Positions 1 through 9,858 are shown, counted from the first letter of the stretch. The stretch is DNA of 64,000 nucleotides from Oceanimonas doudoroffii (GCF_002242685.1 NZ_NBIM01000001.1:1116001-1180000), one strand, 5' to 3'. Numbers and translations are program-made. The notes: generated by a model not told the origin, from the letters alone.

Positions 1-966
1 CATTTCCACGCAGGGCGCCGGACTGCGGTAATCGGTGGTGATCAACGTCCCCTCATGATCCGGTTCAAAGGTGTTGCGCACTCTGAGCGGAATATCCTGC
101 TGGCGCAGGCCCTTGGCGGCCTGGGGATGAATGGCCTCCATGCCAAGGTTGGACAGCTGATCGGTCACGTCATAATTGGTGCGGCCGATGGGAATCACCT
201 CGTCCTCACCGGCCAGGCGCGGATCGGCACTGCTCAGGTGATATTCCTTGTGAATAATGGCTTCCCGGGCGCCGCTCAGCACCGCCAGCCGGCTGAAGGT
301 CATTTCGCTGTAACCCCGGTCAAAGCTGCTCATCAGCCCCTCCTTGCAGTGGGCGTAACCGGTCACCACCGGCAGCTGCGAGGACAGATCCACCCGGGCC
401 AGGGCCTGGGTCAGTACATCGTCCAGCGGCAGGGCGTCGTCGGTGCGCCAGCCGGTCAGATCCATCAGAATGGCGTTTACTCCGCTCTGACGCAGATACA
501 GCACCATGTTGTGGGCACTGTGGGCCTCGCCCATGGCCGCCAGCAGCTCTCGTATGGTCTGCAACTGCTCGGCCAGCTGAAACTGGCCAAAGGCACAGAC
601 CCGGCGCAGCTGGTGCAGGCAGTCGCGAATGCCGGCAATGCGCTCTTGCAAAAAGGCATCGGCCAGGGCCCGTTCCGGCGTGGCGCCAAACATTTCTTCG
701 TTGATCTGGGCCATGCGCTGGCACACGTTGTCCAGCGCCTGCTCCCAGGCCTGGTCGTCTTCGGCGTCGGCAAAGGTGGCATACACCCCCGGCGCGCCGG
801 TGCGCTTGCACTCCAGCAGGCCGTCGGTAATGCCGCCAAAGGCGGACACCACCAGCATGCGCTGGTAGTAGTTATCGTTATTGCGGTTATACAGCACTAT
901 GTTGTCGCGCACCGCCTGATACTGGCTCATGGAGGTGCCGCCGATTTTTTCTACTGTATGTAACAC
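1..966 (-). CDS. ask: Aspartate kinase, ectoine-linked type (C-terminus cut by window edge)
   Basis: This enzyme phosphorylates L-aspartate, the first step toward aspartate semialdehyde, the precursor of ectoine. Reading from a GTG at 966, the protein opens with a VEKIGGTSM motif (the aspartokinase KxGGTS ATP-binding motif) and continues with LVVSAFGGITD, both typical of the family. A GGGAG Shine-Dalgarno lies about 9 nt before the GTG. The frame stays open to base 1, so at least 322 codons are present and the C-terminus, including any ACT domains, lies outside. Its position downstream of ectABC on the same strand matches the ectABC-ask arrangement of many marine Proteobacteria, where the dedicated kinase feeds ectoine synthesis. 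A 376-bp gap from ectC suggests that it may be partly uncoupled from the ectABC transcript. Confidence 0.9.
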   Translation of the reverse strand, partial: MLHTVEKIGGTSMSQYQAVRDNIVLYNRNNDNYYQRMLVVSAFGGITDGLLECKRTGAPGVYATFADAEDDQAWEQALDNVCQRMAQINEEMFGATPERALADAFLQERIAGIRDCLHQLRRVCAFGQFQLAEQLQTIRELLAAMGEAHSAHNMVLYLRQSGVNAILMDLTGWRTDDALPLDDVLTQALARVDLSSQLPVVTGYAHCKEGLMSSFDRGYSEMTFSRLAVLSGAREAIIHKEYHLSSADPRLAGEDEVIPIGRTNYDVTDQLSNLGMEAIHPQAAKGLRQQDIPLRVRNTFEPDHEGTLITTDYRSPAPCVEM

Positions 967-1134
967 GTTATTGCTCTCCCGTTCCCTGAAATGAATGTTT
1001 GAATGGTGTGGAGCGCACATTTTCAGTGGGCCTGGGTCTTTACCGCCCTGCCCAGTGAAAAGGTGCGAAATAATGCCTTGGCAAATCACCGGCGTGGTTA
1101 CATTCCGCCGGCACGCTTCGGGGAGGCCACTCAC

Positions 1135-1291
1135 CAGTAAAGCCTGCTGCGAACATACTTAATGTTCGGTCAGACTTTACTGATTCGTTACGGCGAGCAA
1201 GCTCGCCCCATGGGCGCTCGGCAAATGTATCTGACCGCCATGGATGGCGGGAATGCCAAAAATGCAGGAACAATTATTCGGTCCTGGCATT
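1135..1291. repeat. Cluster of inverted repeats in the ectC-ask gap, REP/MITE-like
   Basis: The 967-1342 gap holds no convincing gene but is full of palindromes. CAGTAAAGCCTG (1135-1146) pairs with CAGACTTTACTG (1171-1182) at 11 of 12 bases, and a perfect inner hairpin CGAACAT/ATGTTCG (1150-1168) sits between them. GGCGAGC-AA-GCTCGCC follows at 1192-1207 and CCGCCAT-GG-ATGGCGG at 1235-1250. An imperfect hairpin at about 1258-1291 has AAATGC-AGGA against TCCTGGCATTT. None has a T-run typical of a terminator. Nested palindromes of this kind suggest a mobile or dispersed intergenic repeat family, or an RNA processing/attenuation region between ectC and ask. Confidence 0.65.
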
Positions 1292-1342
1292 TGACGGTCG
1301 GCTACAGCAATCCCCGCCGATGCTTTGCACAGATGACTTGCC

Positions 1343-1750
1343 TCAGCCTTCCGCGGTTTCCGTTTCCAGCGGATAAACGCCGTCGGCGTCGTGCACTTCC
1401 TTGCCGGTGAGCGGCGGGTTGAACACGCAGGCCAGCTTCATGTCTTCACTGCCACCACGCAGCAGGTGCTCGTCGTGCTGGTCGAGAATGTAGAGGGTGC
1501 CCGGCTCAATCTGGTAAATCTTGCCGGTGGCCAGATCCTCGATTTCGCCGTTGCCGCTCATGCAATACACCGACTCCAGGTGGTTCTGGTAGTGAATGTG
1601 GGTCTCGGTGTTGGCATAGATGGTGGTGATATGGAACGAAAAGCCCATCTTGTCGTCCTTGAGCAGCATACGGGTGCTTTCCCAGGTGCCGGTCTCGGAC
1701 TCAACGCGGCGCTCGGTTTTCTCACAGTCGGCAAGCGTACGTACGATCAT
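1343..1750 (-). CDS. ectC: L-ectoine synthase
   Basis: EctC closes the ring of N-gamma-acetyl-diaminobutyrate to give ectoine, the last step of the pathway. The 135-residue protein has the usual family length and a single cupin fold. The stretch [24 protein letters not shown] and the later [15 protein letters not shown] carry the family's metal and substrate residues. The ATG at 1750 is preceded by AAAGGAA, a good ribosome site. It follows ectB with an 86-bp spacer that contains a strong hairpin (1778-1801). Confidence 0.97.
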   Translation of the reverse strand: MIVRTLADCEKTERRVESETGTWESTRMLLKDDKMGFSFHITTIYANTETHIHYQNHLESVYCMSGNGEIEDLATGKIYQIEPGTLYILDQHDEHLLRGGSEDMKLACVFNPPLTGKEVHDADGVYPLETETAEG

Positions 1751-1777
1751 GATGTTTCCTTTGGTTGTTCGTATTTG

Positions 1778-1801
1778 ACGCCATGGCTCATGCCATGGCG
1801 T
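1778..1801 (-). other. Intercistronic hairpin between ectB and ectC
   Basis: ACGCCATGGC-TCAT-GCCATGGCGT is a perfect 10-bp stem with a 4-nt loop. No T-run follows on the transcribed strand, so it is unlikely to be a full terminator. It may be a processing or stabilising element that sets the ratio of ectAB to ectC message (inference). Confidence 0.6.
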
Positions 1802-1836
1802 TGATGGTTCTGACTTCCCGCCTTAGCGGTAATGAC

Positions 1837-3117
<1,281 letters not shown>

Positions 3118-3168
3118 TTAAAAGTCCGATTCAAATCGTTAAAAAGCGAAAAAGCTGGGGAGATGGGC

Positions 3169-3675
3169 TCAGGCGAGCGGAATGCGATAGAGGATCTCGC
3201 TTTTGCTGTCGCCGCCGAAGTGGCGCTCCTGATCGAACAGCACATGACGGGTGCCGGCGCCCTCACCTCTGTCCCGGGACAGGCTGTCAAACAGCCCCCA
3301 TGAAGCGGCGTTGTCGGGCGTAATGGTAGTTTCAATGCGACGTACGCCCTGGCAGGCATCGGCATCAAGCAGGTTGTCGAGCAGGCGGCGGGCCAGTCCC
3401 TCTCCGCGGGCGCGTTTATCTATGGCTACCTGCCACACGAACAGGGTGTCTGGCTCGGCGGGCTTGCGGTAGGCAGAGATAAACCCCAGCAGGGAGCCGT
3501 CTTCCTCGTCTTCGGCCAACATGCAGGTGTCGGCAAAATGCGAACATTGCAGCAGGTTGCAGTAGGTGGAATTGGTGTCCAGGGGTTTGCAGCGGTCAAT
3601 CAGCAGATTGACGTTACGACCATCCGTCGCTTTGGGATGTCGCAACACAAGTTGTAGGTCAACTGTAGTATCCAT
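3169..3675 (-). CDS. ectA: L-2,4-diaminobutyrate N-gamma-acetyltransferase
   Basis: EctA acetylates diaminobutyrate from acetyl-CoA, the first committed ectoine step. It is a GNAT-fold protein of 168 residues. FVWQVAIDKRARGEGLARRLLDNLL contains the acetyl-CoA pyrophosphate loop (R/Q-x-x-G-x-G/A), and TITPDNAASWGLFDSLSRD is the usual C-terminal signature of EctA. It is first in ectABC, so its promoter should lie in the gene-free stretch above 3676. The ATG at 3675 has no clear Shine-Dalgarno. The sequence just upstream is AT-rich, so translation may be leaderless-like or depend on an unstructured leader. Confidence 0.96.
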   Translation of the reverse strand: MDTTVDLQLVLRHPKATDGRNVNLLIDRCKPLDTNSTYCNLLQCSHFADTCMLAEDEEDGSLLGFISAYRKPAEPDTLFVWQVAIDKRARGEGLARRLLDNLLDADACQGVRRIETTITPDNAASWGLFDSLSRDRGEGAGTRHVLFDQERHFGGDSKSEILYRIPLA

Positions 3676-4307
3676 AATTTATGGTTCTAATCACTTTTGG
3701 TTAGTGGGCGAATCAAAAAATCCTTTATTAACCTAACAAACCACTAATCAATTGCAAGGCGACCTATATGAAATTAATTTGAACATAACGCTTTTTATAC
3801 CCTTATGGACTCCCCCCCACCAGCCTCAAACGCCCCTCCCCCAACCCGCCTAAGCCCTTGCCAGTACAGGGCTGTTCCTTCATTTCCAAATGAGCTCCAA
3901 ATGCTTCCCCACCCCCTTTCTGCGGAACGAAAAAAAATGTCGCGCAACACTCCAGCCGACCAGAAAAAGGGCGACTGACGCCTCCAAAAGCCTCAACGCG
4001 CGCCGCCCTTCCACACCCACACGTGCTCCTGCCCAGGCAGATCACCCTTTCTCAAAAAAGGATCACAAGCGCCCTTACTCAACCACCAGGACCGTCGTTA
4101 ATCACCCTGCCAACAACCGCGCAGGCAACCACGATTTATTCAGGGCCCAAATCAAACAGACCGCAGATGAACCACCAAAAAATACCATTAGGACACTAAC
4201 CACAACACCGAGACTGGCTTTGCAGCCGATCATTTGAAAGCGAAATATCATCGCGGTATTCTTGGCTCGTTTTCAGCCACTCCCCCAGTCATTAACCGGT
4301 ACTAACC
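3676..4307. other. Gene-free stretch upstream of ectA, strand-asymmetric
   Basis: No ORF here has family resemblance or a ribosome site. Bases 3676-3800 are AT-rich and should contain the ectA promoter (minus strand), but I cannot fix the -35 and -10 elements with confidence. From about 3810 to 4230 the plus strand is strikingly rich in C and A and poor in G, for example the C-runs around 3811-3855. This is unlike the coding sequence around it. It could be a long leader, a structured regulatory region for the salt-inducible ectoine genes, or degenerate sequence. Confidence 0.6.
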
Positions 4308-5171
4308 ATGCACAGACTGTTCGCTTTCATACTGATGTTGTGTTGCTCCCTGCCCCTGGCCGCCGCCCCCGAGACCGGCGAGCCCACCGAGGAAGTACGC
4401 ACTCGGCTTACGCCTCTGATGGAGCGCTATATGCTCGACGAGCTCAAGGCGCTGCGCACCGAAATGGCCCAGTTTCGGGTCAACGTGCAGGAAGAGGTGG
4501 TACAAAAAGAGCTGGGAGTGGCCGACAAGGCCATGAGCTACGCCAACGTTACCGTGACCTATTTCTTCTACCTGCTGGCCGGAGCCGCCTCGGTACTGGC
4601 CATCGTGGGCTGGCAGTCCCTGCGTGAGCTGAAGAAAACCGCCCGGGATTACGTGGAAACCCAAATGAAGCAGATCACCGATACCTACGAGCGCAAGCTT
4701 CGGCAGATTGAGCGCGAACTGCAGCGAAAAACCAAAGTCATTGCGGAGAACTACCGGGAAATTGAACGCTTCCAGGAAGTACACGCGCTCTGGCTGCGGG
4801 CCAGCCAGGAGCAAAGCCCTCAGGCCAAGATGGACATTTATGATCAGATTTTGCACATCAAGCCCGGCGATCTCGACGCCCTCACCCACAAGGCCGATGC
4901 GGCCCTGATGATGAACGAACGTCAGTGGGCACTGAGCCTGTGCAACCGGGTGATGCAGGTAGATCCGCAAAACGCCCATGCCCTCTATCAGCGCGCCTGT
5001 GCCAATGCCGGCATGGGCCATGAAGAGCAGGCCCTGAGCGATCTGGAGCTGGCGGTGGAAAACAACGTGCACTTGCGGCATGTGGCCGCGGAAGACGAAG
5101 AATTCGACCCGCTGCGCCAGCATCCGCGCTTTATCGAGCTGACCCTGGACGCCACCGAGCCGGCGTCCTGA
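4308..5171 (+). CDS. Membrane-anchored coiled-coil protein with TPR repeats
   Basis: The function is unknown. The 287-residue protein starts with a signal peptide (about 1-20, ending LPLAAA). A helical segment follows, then a membrane span at about residues 81-102 (YFFYLLAGAASVLAIVGW), a charged coiled coil at about 105-155, and two or more tetratricopeptide repeats at about 175-250 (for example AHALYQRACANAGMGHEEQA). A signal plus one span suggests a periplasmic N-terminal part and a cytoplasmic TPR domain, or the reverse if the first helix is not cleaved. TPRs imply protein-protein contacts. There is no clear Shine-Dalgarno before the ATG. It stands alone, 132 bp before maoP. Confidence 0.8.
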   Translation: MHRLFAFILMLCCSLPLAAAPETGEPTEEVRTRLTPLMERYMLDELKALRTEMAQFRVNVQEEVVQKELGVADKAMSYANVTVTYFFYLLAGAASVLAIVGWQSLRELKKTARDYVETQMKQITDTYERKLRQIERELQRKTKVIAENYREIERFQEVHALWLRASQEQSPQAKMDIYDQILHIKPGDLDALTHKADAALMMNERQWALSLCNRVMQVDPQNAHALYQRACANAGMGHEEQALSDLELAVENNVHLRHVAAEDEEFDPLRQHPRFIELTLDATEPAS

Positions 5172-5303
5172 GACGGCGGGGCTTGCCTACAAAATTTTCA
5201 TAAAGTGATTTTTCACGACACGTAAAGAAAATTGATTTTGCGTAGTGGGCACGGGTGCCATACTTTCCGCGAATATCAATGCCCAGTACCTGTAAGAGTG
5301 AGA

Positions 5304-5645
5304 ATGCATATGAGCTTTGAGTCAGCCAAGCCGTTTCAGGACTTCACCCACTTTCCGCGCGGGCTGCGTCGTTGCGGCGAGTTCACGGTGGCCGAAGCCC
5401 AGCTGCTGGAACAATGCGGCCACGCCATGCTCGGACTGTATACCGGCCAGCGGCCTCCGGTAACCGACGACGAACAACGCTTTATCGAGCAGGTGCAGCA
5501 ACAGGCTGCCCCTGAGCTGCGCCACGCCAAGGTGTGGATGAAGTACCTCAAGGTGATCGGTCCGCGCCGAGTACACCGGCTGTGCTCACCCATGAGCGGC
5601 GGCAGCGACGACGACTACGAGCCGGTGGAAGACAGCGCCGACTGA
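5304..5645 (+). CDS. maoP: MaoP, Ori-macrodomain organising protein (YifE/DUF413 family)
   Basis: In Escherichia coli, MaoP acts with a short site (maoS) to organise the Ori region of the chromosome. This protein aligns along its length with YifE/MaoP: FPRGLRRCGEFTVAEAQLLEQCGHA corresponds to the E. coli [23 protein letters not shown] segment, followed by PVTDDEQRFIEQV and an acidic tail. Two in-frame ATGs two codons apart are possible, at 5304 and 5310. AAGAG sits 5 nt before the first, which I chose. The product is 113 residues, the usual size. A terminator follows at once, so it is probably monocistronic. Confidence 0.9.
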   Translation: MHMSFESAKPFQDFTHFPRGLRRCGEFTVAEAQLLEQCGHAMLGLYTGQRPPVTDDEQRFIEQVQQQAAPELRHAKVWMKYLKVIGPRRVHRLCSPMSGGSDDDYEPVEDSAD

Positions 5646-5652
5646 TGCGTTG

Positions 5653-5679
5653 AAATGCGGGCGGCTTAGCCCGCATTTT
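5653..5679 (+). terminator. Rho-independent terminator after maoP
   Basis: AAATGCGGGC-GGCTTA-GCCCGCATTT is a 10-bp stem with a 6-nt loop and ends in a short T-run, 8 bp after the maoP stop. Confidence 0.85.
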
Positions 5680-5834
5680 GCCGTGCAACGGCAGCCATCC
5701 AAGCACCCGGCCGAGTGCCGATGCTGGCGGGTCGCCGGCCCCATATCATTGCCTTAATCATTCCTTTCACCCCTTGGGTTCCCCGCCTGAGTCGCGCATA
5801 ATGAGCGGCAAACTCAGCCGACAGCAACAGCACC

Positions 5835-7250
5835 ATGAGCGAGCAGGCCCACGCCACCTTCTACTTCTACGACTTTGAAACCGCCGGCGTCAGCCCGGCC
5901 AGAGACCGACCGGTACAGTTTGCCGGCATTCGCACCGACGCCGACTTCAATGAAATCGGCGAACCGCAGATGTTTTACTGCCGCCTGCCCGCCGATTACC
6001 TGCCCTCGCCGGAGGCCACCCTGATCACCGGCATTACCCCGCAAAAGGCGCAGCAGGACGGCCTGTGTGAAGCCGAGTTTATTGCCCGCATTCACGAGCA
6101 GTTCAGCCAGGCCAATACCTGTGTGCTCGGCTACAACAACATACGCTTTGACGACGAAGTCACCCGCTATACCCTGTATCGCAATTTTTACGATCCTTAT
6201 GGCTGGAGCTGGCAGCAGGGCAATTCCCGCTGGGATCTGCTGGACGTGGTGCGCGCCTTTTACGCTCTGCGCCCCGAGGGCATTCACTGGCCGGAAGACG
6301 AAGACGGCAAACCCAGTTTCAAGCTGGAACGGCTGACCCAGGCCAACGGCATTGCTCACGGCCAGGCCCACGACGCCCTGGCCGACGTGCGCGCCACCAT
6401 CGCCCTGGCCCGGCTGCTGAAACAGGCCCAGCCCAGGCTGTTTGATTATTTGTTTGAGTTGCGCAACAAGCACAAGGTCAAGGCGCTCGTCGACATCATC
6501 AATACCAAACCCCTGGTGCATGTCTCAGGCATGTTTTCCGCCTGGCAGGGCTGCGCCAGCTGGGTGGCGCCCCTGGCCTGGCACCCGGACAACGCCAATG
6601 CGGTGATTTGTGTCGATCTGACGAAAGACCTCTCGCCCCTGGTGGAGCTGGATGCCGATACCCTGCGCCAGCGGCTGTATACCAAAAAGAGTGAGCTGGG
6701 CAGCCTGCCGCCGGTGCCGCTGAAACTGGTGCACATCAACAAGTGCCCGGTGCTGGCCAAGGCGGCGGCGCTGGGTGAGCAACGCGCCGACGAACTCGGC
6801 ATTGACCGGGCGCAGTGCCGCAAAAGCCTGGATTTGTTGCGTAGGCACCCGGAAATCCGTGAAAAGGTGGAAGCCATTTACCAGCAGACGGCCGGTTTTG
6901 AGGGGGACAACGACGTCGACACCGCCCTCTACAGCGGCTTTTTTGGTGACGCCGACAAGGCCGCCATGGCCCTGGTGCGCAACAGCCGGCCCGAAGCCCT
7001 GGCCGAGCTGCCGCTGCAGTTCAGCGACGCCCGCCTGCCCGAGTTGTTGTTCCGCTACCGGGCCCGCAACTACCCTCACACCCTCAACGAGCAGGAATGG
7101 CAGCGCTGGCGCCTGCACTGCCAGGATCGGCTCTCGGCCGAGGCCGAGCCCTATATGCACCGGCTGGAGCAGCTGGTACTCGACCATCAGGACGATGAAC
7201 CCAGGCTGGCGCTGCTGCAGGCAGTGGCCCGTTATGTGCAATCCCTGTAA
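5835..7250 (+). CDS. sbcB: Exodeoxyribonuclease I
   Basis: SbcB (ExoI) degrades single-stranded DNA 3' to 5' and takes part in mismatch repair and recombination. The 471-residue length fits the family. The DEDD nuclease motifs are visible: FYDFETAG (Exo I, D and E) near residue 12, GYNNIRFDDEVTRY (Exo II) near 99, and HDALADVRATIALARLL (Exo III) near 178. The C-terminal part carries the ExoI SH3-like and helical domains, including LVHINKCPVLAKA. The ribosome site is weak. yohJ starts 9 bp after the stop, so the downstream cluster may be co-transcribed with it. Confidence 0.97.
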   Translation: MSEQAHATFYFYDFETAGVSPARDRPVQFAGIRTDADFNEIGEPQMFYCRLPADYLPSPEATLITGITPQKAQQDGLCEAEFIARIHEQFSQANTCVLGYNNIRFDDEVTRYTLYRNFYDPYGWSWQQGNSRWDLLDVVRAFYALRPEGIHWPEDEDGKPSFKLERLTQANGIAHGQAHDALADVRATIALARLLKQAQPRLFDYLFELRNKHKVKALVDIINTKPLVHVSGMFSAWQGCASWVAPLAWHPDNANAVICVDLTKDLSPLVELDADTLRQRLYTKKSELGSLPPVPLKLVHINKCPVLAKAAALGEQRADELGIDRAQCRKSLDLLRRHPEIREKVEAIYQQTAGFEGDNDVDTALYSGFFGDADKAAMALVRNSRPEALAELPLQFSDARLPELLFRYRARNYPHTLNEQEWQRWRLHCQDRLSAEAEPYMHRLEQLVLDHQDDEPRLALLQAVARYVQSL

Positions 7251-7259
7251 GGTTTGAAC

Positions 7260-7598
7260 ATGAAACTCATAAGAGACTTTGCGGTGATCCTTGCCTGCCT
7301 GCTGGCCGGCAAGGCCGTGGCCGCCGTGCTGCCCTTTGCCTTTCCCGCCAGCATCATAGGCCTGCTGCTGCTGTTTACCCTGCTGAGCACCCAGCTGGTG
7401 CGGCTGGACTGGGTTCACGACGGCGGCCAGTTGATCCTGCGACACATGGCGCTGCTGTTTATTCCGGTGGCCGCCGGCCTGCTCGGTTACGTGGATGTGC
7501 TGAGCCAGGGGCTCGGTTTTATTCTGGTGGCCGCCCTCAGTGGTTTGGTGCTGATTTTGCTGCTGGTGGGGCGGCTGTATCAGAGGATGGTGTCGTGA
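7260..7598 (+). CDS. yohJ: CidA/LrgA family membrane protein (YohJ)
   Basis: A 112-residue protein with four predicted membrane helices and the LrgA/CidA signature PFAFPASIIGLLLLFTLL. The family is holin-like in Gram-positive bacteria. In Gram-negative bacteria the YohJ/YohK pair has been linked to export of small acids or to murein hydrolase control. The ATG at 7260 follows TAAGG at good spacing; a TTG two codons earlier is the alternative. Its stop overlaps the yohK start, so the two are translationally coupled, and the order yohJ-yohK-cdd is the same as in E. coli. Confidence 0.92.
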   Translation: MKLIRDFAVILACLLAGKAVAAVLPFAFPASIIGLLLLFTLLSTQLVRLDWVHDGGQLILRHMALLFIPVAAGLLGYVDVLSQGLGFILVAALSGLVLILLLVGRLYQRMVS

Positions 7599-8284
7599 TG
7601 TTCTGGCTGGCCATTCCCCTCACCGTGGTGTTCTACCTGTTCACCCGCAAGTTGGCGCGGCGGCTGAAAAGCCCCTTGATCAACCCCATCCTGATTCCGG
7701 CCCTGCTGATCATCGGGCTGTTGCTGGCCACCGGCCAGGATCCGGCCGATTTTCAGGCTGGTAGCCGGCCGCTCAGCCTGTTGCTGGAGTTGGCGGTGGT
7801 GGCCTTTGCCCTGCCACTGTATCAACAGGCGGCCAAAATCCGCAGCCAGCTGCTGCCCATTTTGCTGTGCTGCAGCCTGTCGGTGCTGCTCTCGGTGGGC
7901 ACCACCCTGCTCATCGGCAGCGTGATCCATGCCAGCCCCGAGCTGATGGCCTCGGTGGCCACCAAGTCCATTACCACGCCGCTGGCCATGAGCGTGAGCG
8001 AGGCACTGGGCGGTATTCCCGCCATTGCCGCCGGCCTGGTGATCATCGTGGGCATGATGGGGGCCATTATCGGCTTTCCGCTGATGCGGCTGGCGGGCAT
8101 TCGCCATCCCGAGGCCCAAGGGCTGGCCATGGGGGCCGGTGCCCACGCCATCGGCACCGGCGCCGCCGCCGAGGTGGGCGCCGCCCAGGGGGCCTTTGCC
8201 TCGCTGGCCATGGTGGTGTGCGGCATTGTCACCGCCCTGCTGGCTCCCCCGCTGTTTCACCTCTACCTTTGGCTGACCGGCTGA
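7598..8284 (+). CDS. yohK: CidB/LrgB family membrane protein (YohK)
   Basis: The 228-residue protein is the LrgB/CidB partner of YohJ. It is almost entirely hydrophobic, with about six or seven spans. The family motif area reads SVATKSITTPLAMSVSEALGG, followed by GIRHPEAQGLAMGAGAHAIGT, both strongly conserved in LrgB proteins. The ATG overlaps the yohJ stop (TGATG); a GTG one codon upstream is also possible. It is probably an inner-membrane channel or transporter acting with YohJ, with an unproven substrate. Confidence 0.93.
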   Translation: MFWLAIPLTVVFYLFTRKLARRLKSPLINPILIPALLIIGLLLATGQDPADFQAGSRPLSLLLELAVVAFALPLYQQAAKIRSQLLPILLCCSLSVLLSVGTTLLIGSVIHASPELMASVATKSITTPLAMSVSEALGGIPAIAAGLVIIVGMMGAIIGFPLMRLAGIRHPEAQGLAMGAGAHAIGTGAAAEVGAAQGAFASLAMVVCGIVTALLAPPLFHLYLWLTG

Positions 8285-8299
8285 CTCGAGAGGCACAAC

Positions 8300-9136
8300 A
8301 TGACTCAGACACTTGCGCAGGCATTAACCCAGCGAGGGCTGGCTCGCCCAGTACGGCTAAGCCCGGCAGACCTGGCAACACTCGAACGGGCCACCGGCCT
8401 GGCCGACGATGCCCTTGCCCTGGCGCTGCTGAGCCACCTTCAGGCCTGTGCCGTAACGCCGGTGTCGGGCTTTGCCGTGGGCGCCCTCGCCGTGGCCGGC
8501 TCGGGGCACTGGTATGCCGGGGCCAACCTGGAATTTGCCGGCCTGCCGCTCAATTTTTCCGTGCACGCCGAGCAGGCCGCCATTGGCCACGCCGCCCTGC
8601 ACGGAGAAACCCACATTCACCGAATGGTGGTAAGCGCCAGTCCCTGCGGCCACTGCCGGCAGTTTATGCAGGAGCTGAATCAGGATGAACTGACCATAGT
8701 GCTGCCCGGTGAACACCACCGGCTGAGCGCACTACTGCCCCATGCCTTTGGTCCGGCGGATCTGGGCCTGGCCGGTGGCATGCTGACCCCGGCACCCGGC
8801 ACCCTCACCTGTCATGATCGGGATATGGCGCTACAAGCCGCACTGAATGAAGCCAACGCCAGCCATGCCCCTTACAGCAACAATCGCGCCGGCGTGGCCC
8901 TGCAGTTGCAGGACGGCCGACTGTGCCGGGGCCGTTACCTGGAAAACGCCGCCTTCAATCCGGGCCTGGGGCCCATGCAGCTGGCCCTGAGCCAGCTGCA
9001 CCTGCATGGCTATCAACCGCGCCATATTTCCCGGGCGGTGCTGGTGGAAAGCACCGCCGGCATCAGCCAGCATTCCGCTGCCAGTCAGGCACTGGCGTCG
9101 GTCAGCCCGGTCGCGCTGACCCACGTGGTAATTTGA
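8300..9136 (+). CDS. cdd: Cytidine deaminase
   Basis: Cdd hydrolyses cytidine and deoxycytidine to uridine and deoxyuridine in pyrimidine salvage. The 278-residue length is that of the long, E. coli-type dimeric enzyme with a catalytic and a degenerate second domain. The zinc site is complete: H89-A-E91 (HAEQAA) with the proton-shuttling glutamate, and PCGHC with C116 and C119. GAGAGG precedes the ATG. It lies 15 bp after yohK, the same neighbourhood as in E. coli. Confidence 0.97.
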   Translation: MTQTLAQALTQRGLARPVRLSPADLATLERATGLADDALALALLSHLQACAVTPVSGFAVGALAVAGSGHWYAGANLEFAGLPLNFSVHAEQAAIGHAALHGETHIHRMVVSASPCGHCRQFMQELNQDELTIVLPGEHHRLSALLPHAFGPADLGLAGGMLTPAPGTLTCHDRDMALQAALNEANASHAPYSNNRAGVALQLQDGRLCRGRYLENAAFNPGLGPMQLALSQLHLHGYQPRHISRAVLVESTAGISQHSAASQALASVSPVALTHVVI

Positions 9137-9162
9137 CACCGATAATAACCAGGAGCACCGCC

Positions 9163-9813
9163 ATGAAACTGTATCTGTTTGATCACTGCCCGTTTTGCGT
9201 AAAGGCCATGATGGCCGCCGGCTATGCCGGCCTCAAGGTGGAATATGTCTATCTCGACAACCACGATGTGGCCGCCCGGGAGCGAATGGTGGGCTATAAC
9301 GCCGTGCCCATTCTGGAAAAGGACGACGGCAGCTTTATGGCGGAAAGCGCCGATATCGTCGAACTACTGATGGATAACAGCAGCAAAACCCTGGCGCCTT
9401 CCGCCTTTGACGAGCGAATTAGCCAGTGGCAGGAGCGCTATCAGCAAACCCTGTGGAACCTGATTTTTCCTCGGGATGTACGCCTGCCCCTGCCCGAGTT
9501 TGCCAAACCCGAGGCCATTGAGTATTTCACCCGCAACAAAACCGCCATGCTGGGCCACAGCTTTGAACAGGCGCTGCTGGAAACCCCGGCCCACCTGGCC
9601 GACATGCGCGCCGCCCTCGCCCGGCTGGACTGGCTGCTGCCGCCTTCTGAGCGGGCCGATAAGCGCCTTGGCTGGGACGATATTCACTTTTTCCCCACCC
9701 TGCGTAACCTCACCATGGTGAGCGGCCTGGAATTTGGCACTCGGCTCAACGCCTATCTGGATGAGGTGTCGCAGCTGACCGGAGTGGCCCTGTATCGGGA
9801 CATGGCTTGCTGA
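9163..9813 (+). CDS. grxB: Glutaredoxin 2 (GST-fold)
   Basis: This is a GSH-dependent disulfide reductase of the E. coli Grx2 type: an N-terminal thioredoxin fold with active site C9-P-F-C12, followed by an all-helical GST-like C-terminal domain. The 216-residue length matches Grx2. AVPILEKDDGSFMAESADIV provides the cis-proline and glutathione-binding ES motif. AGGAG lies 7 nt before the ATG. A terminator follows at 9859-9886. Confidence 0.95.
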   Translation: MKLYLFDHCPFCVKAMMAAGYAGLKVEYVYLDNHDVAARERMVGYNAVPILEKDDGSFMAESADIVELLMDNSSKTLAPSAFDERISQWQERYQQTLWNLIFPRDVRLPLPEFAKPEAIEYFTRNKTAMLGHSFEQALLETPAHLADMRAALARLDWLLPPSERADKRLGWDDIHFFPTLRNLTMVSGLEFGTRLNAYLDEVSQLTGVALYRDMAC

Positions 9814-9858
9814 GATAAAGTGCGGCGTTTTGTGTGGAATGTGGGACGTTAAACCTAG

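Noticed and set aside
55..963. Long plus-strand ORF over the first kilobase
   Set aside because: It is the antisense shadow of the aspartate kinase gene, which has clear family motifs and a ribosome site on the minus strand.
3890..4237. Plus-strand ORF in the gap upstream of ectA
   Set aside because: Low-complexity translation, no ribosome site and no recognisable family; the sequence is strongly base-biased.
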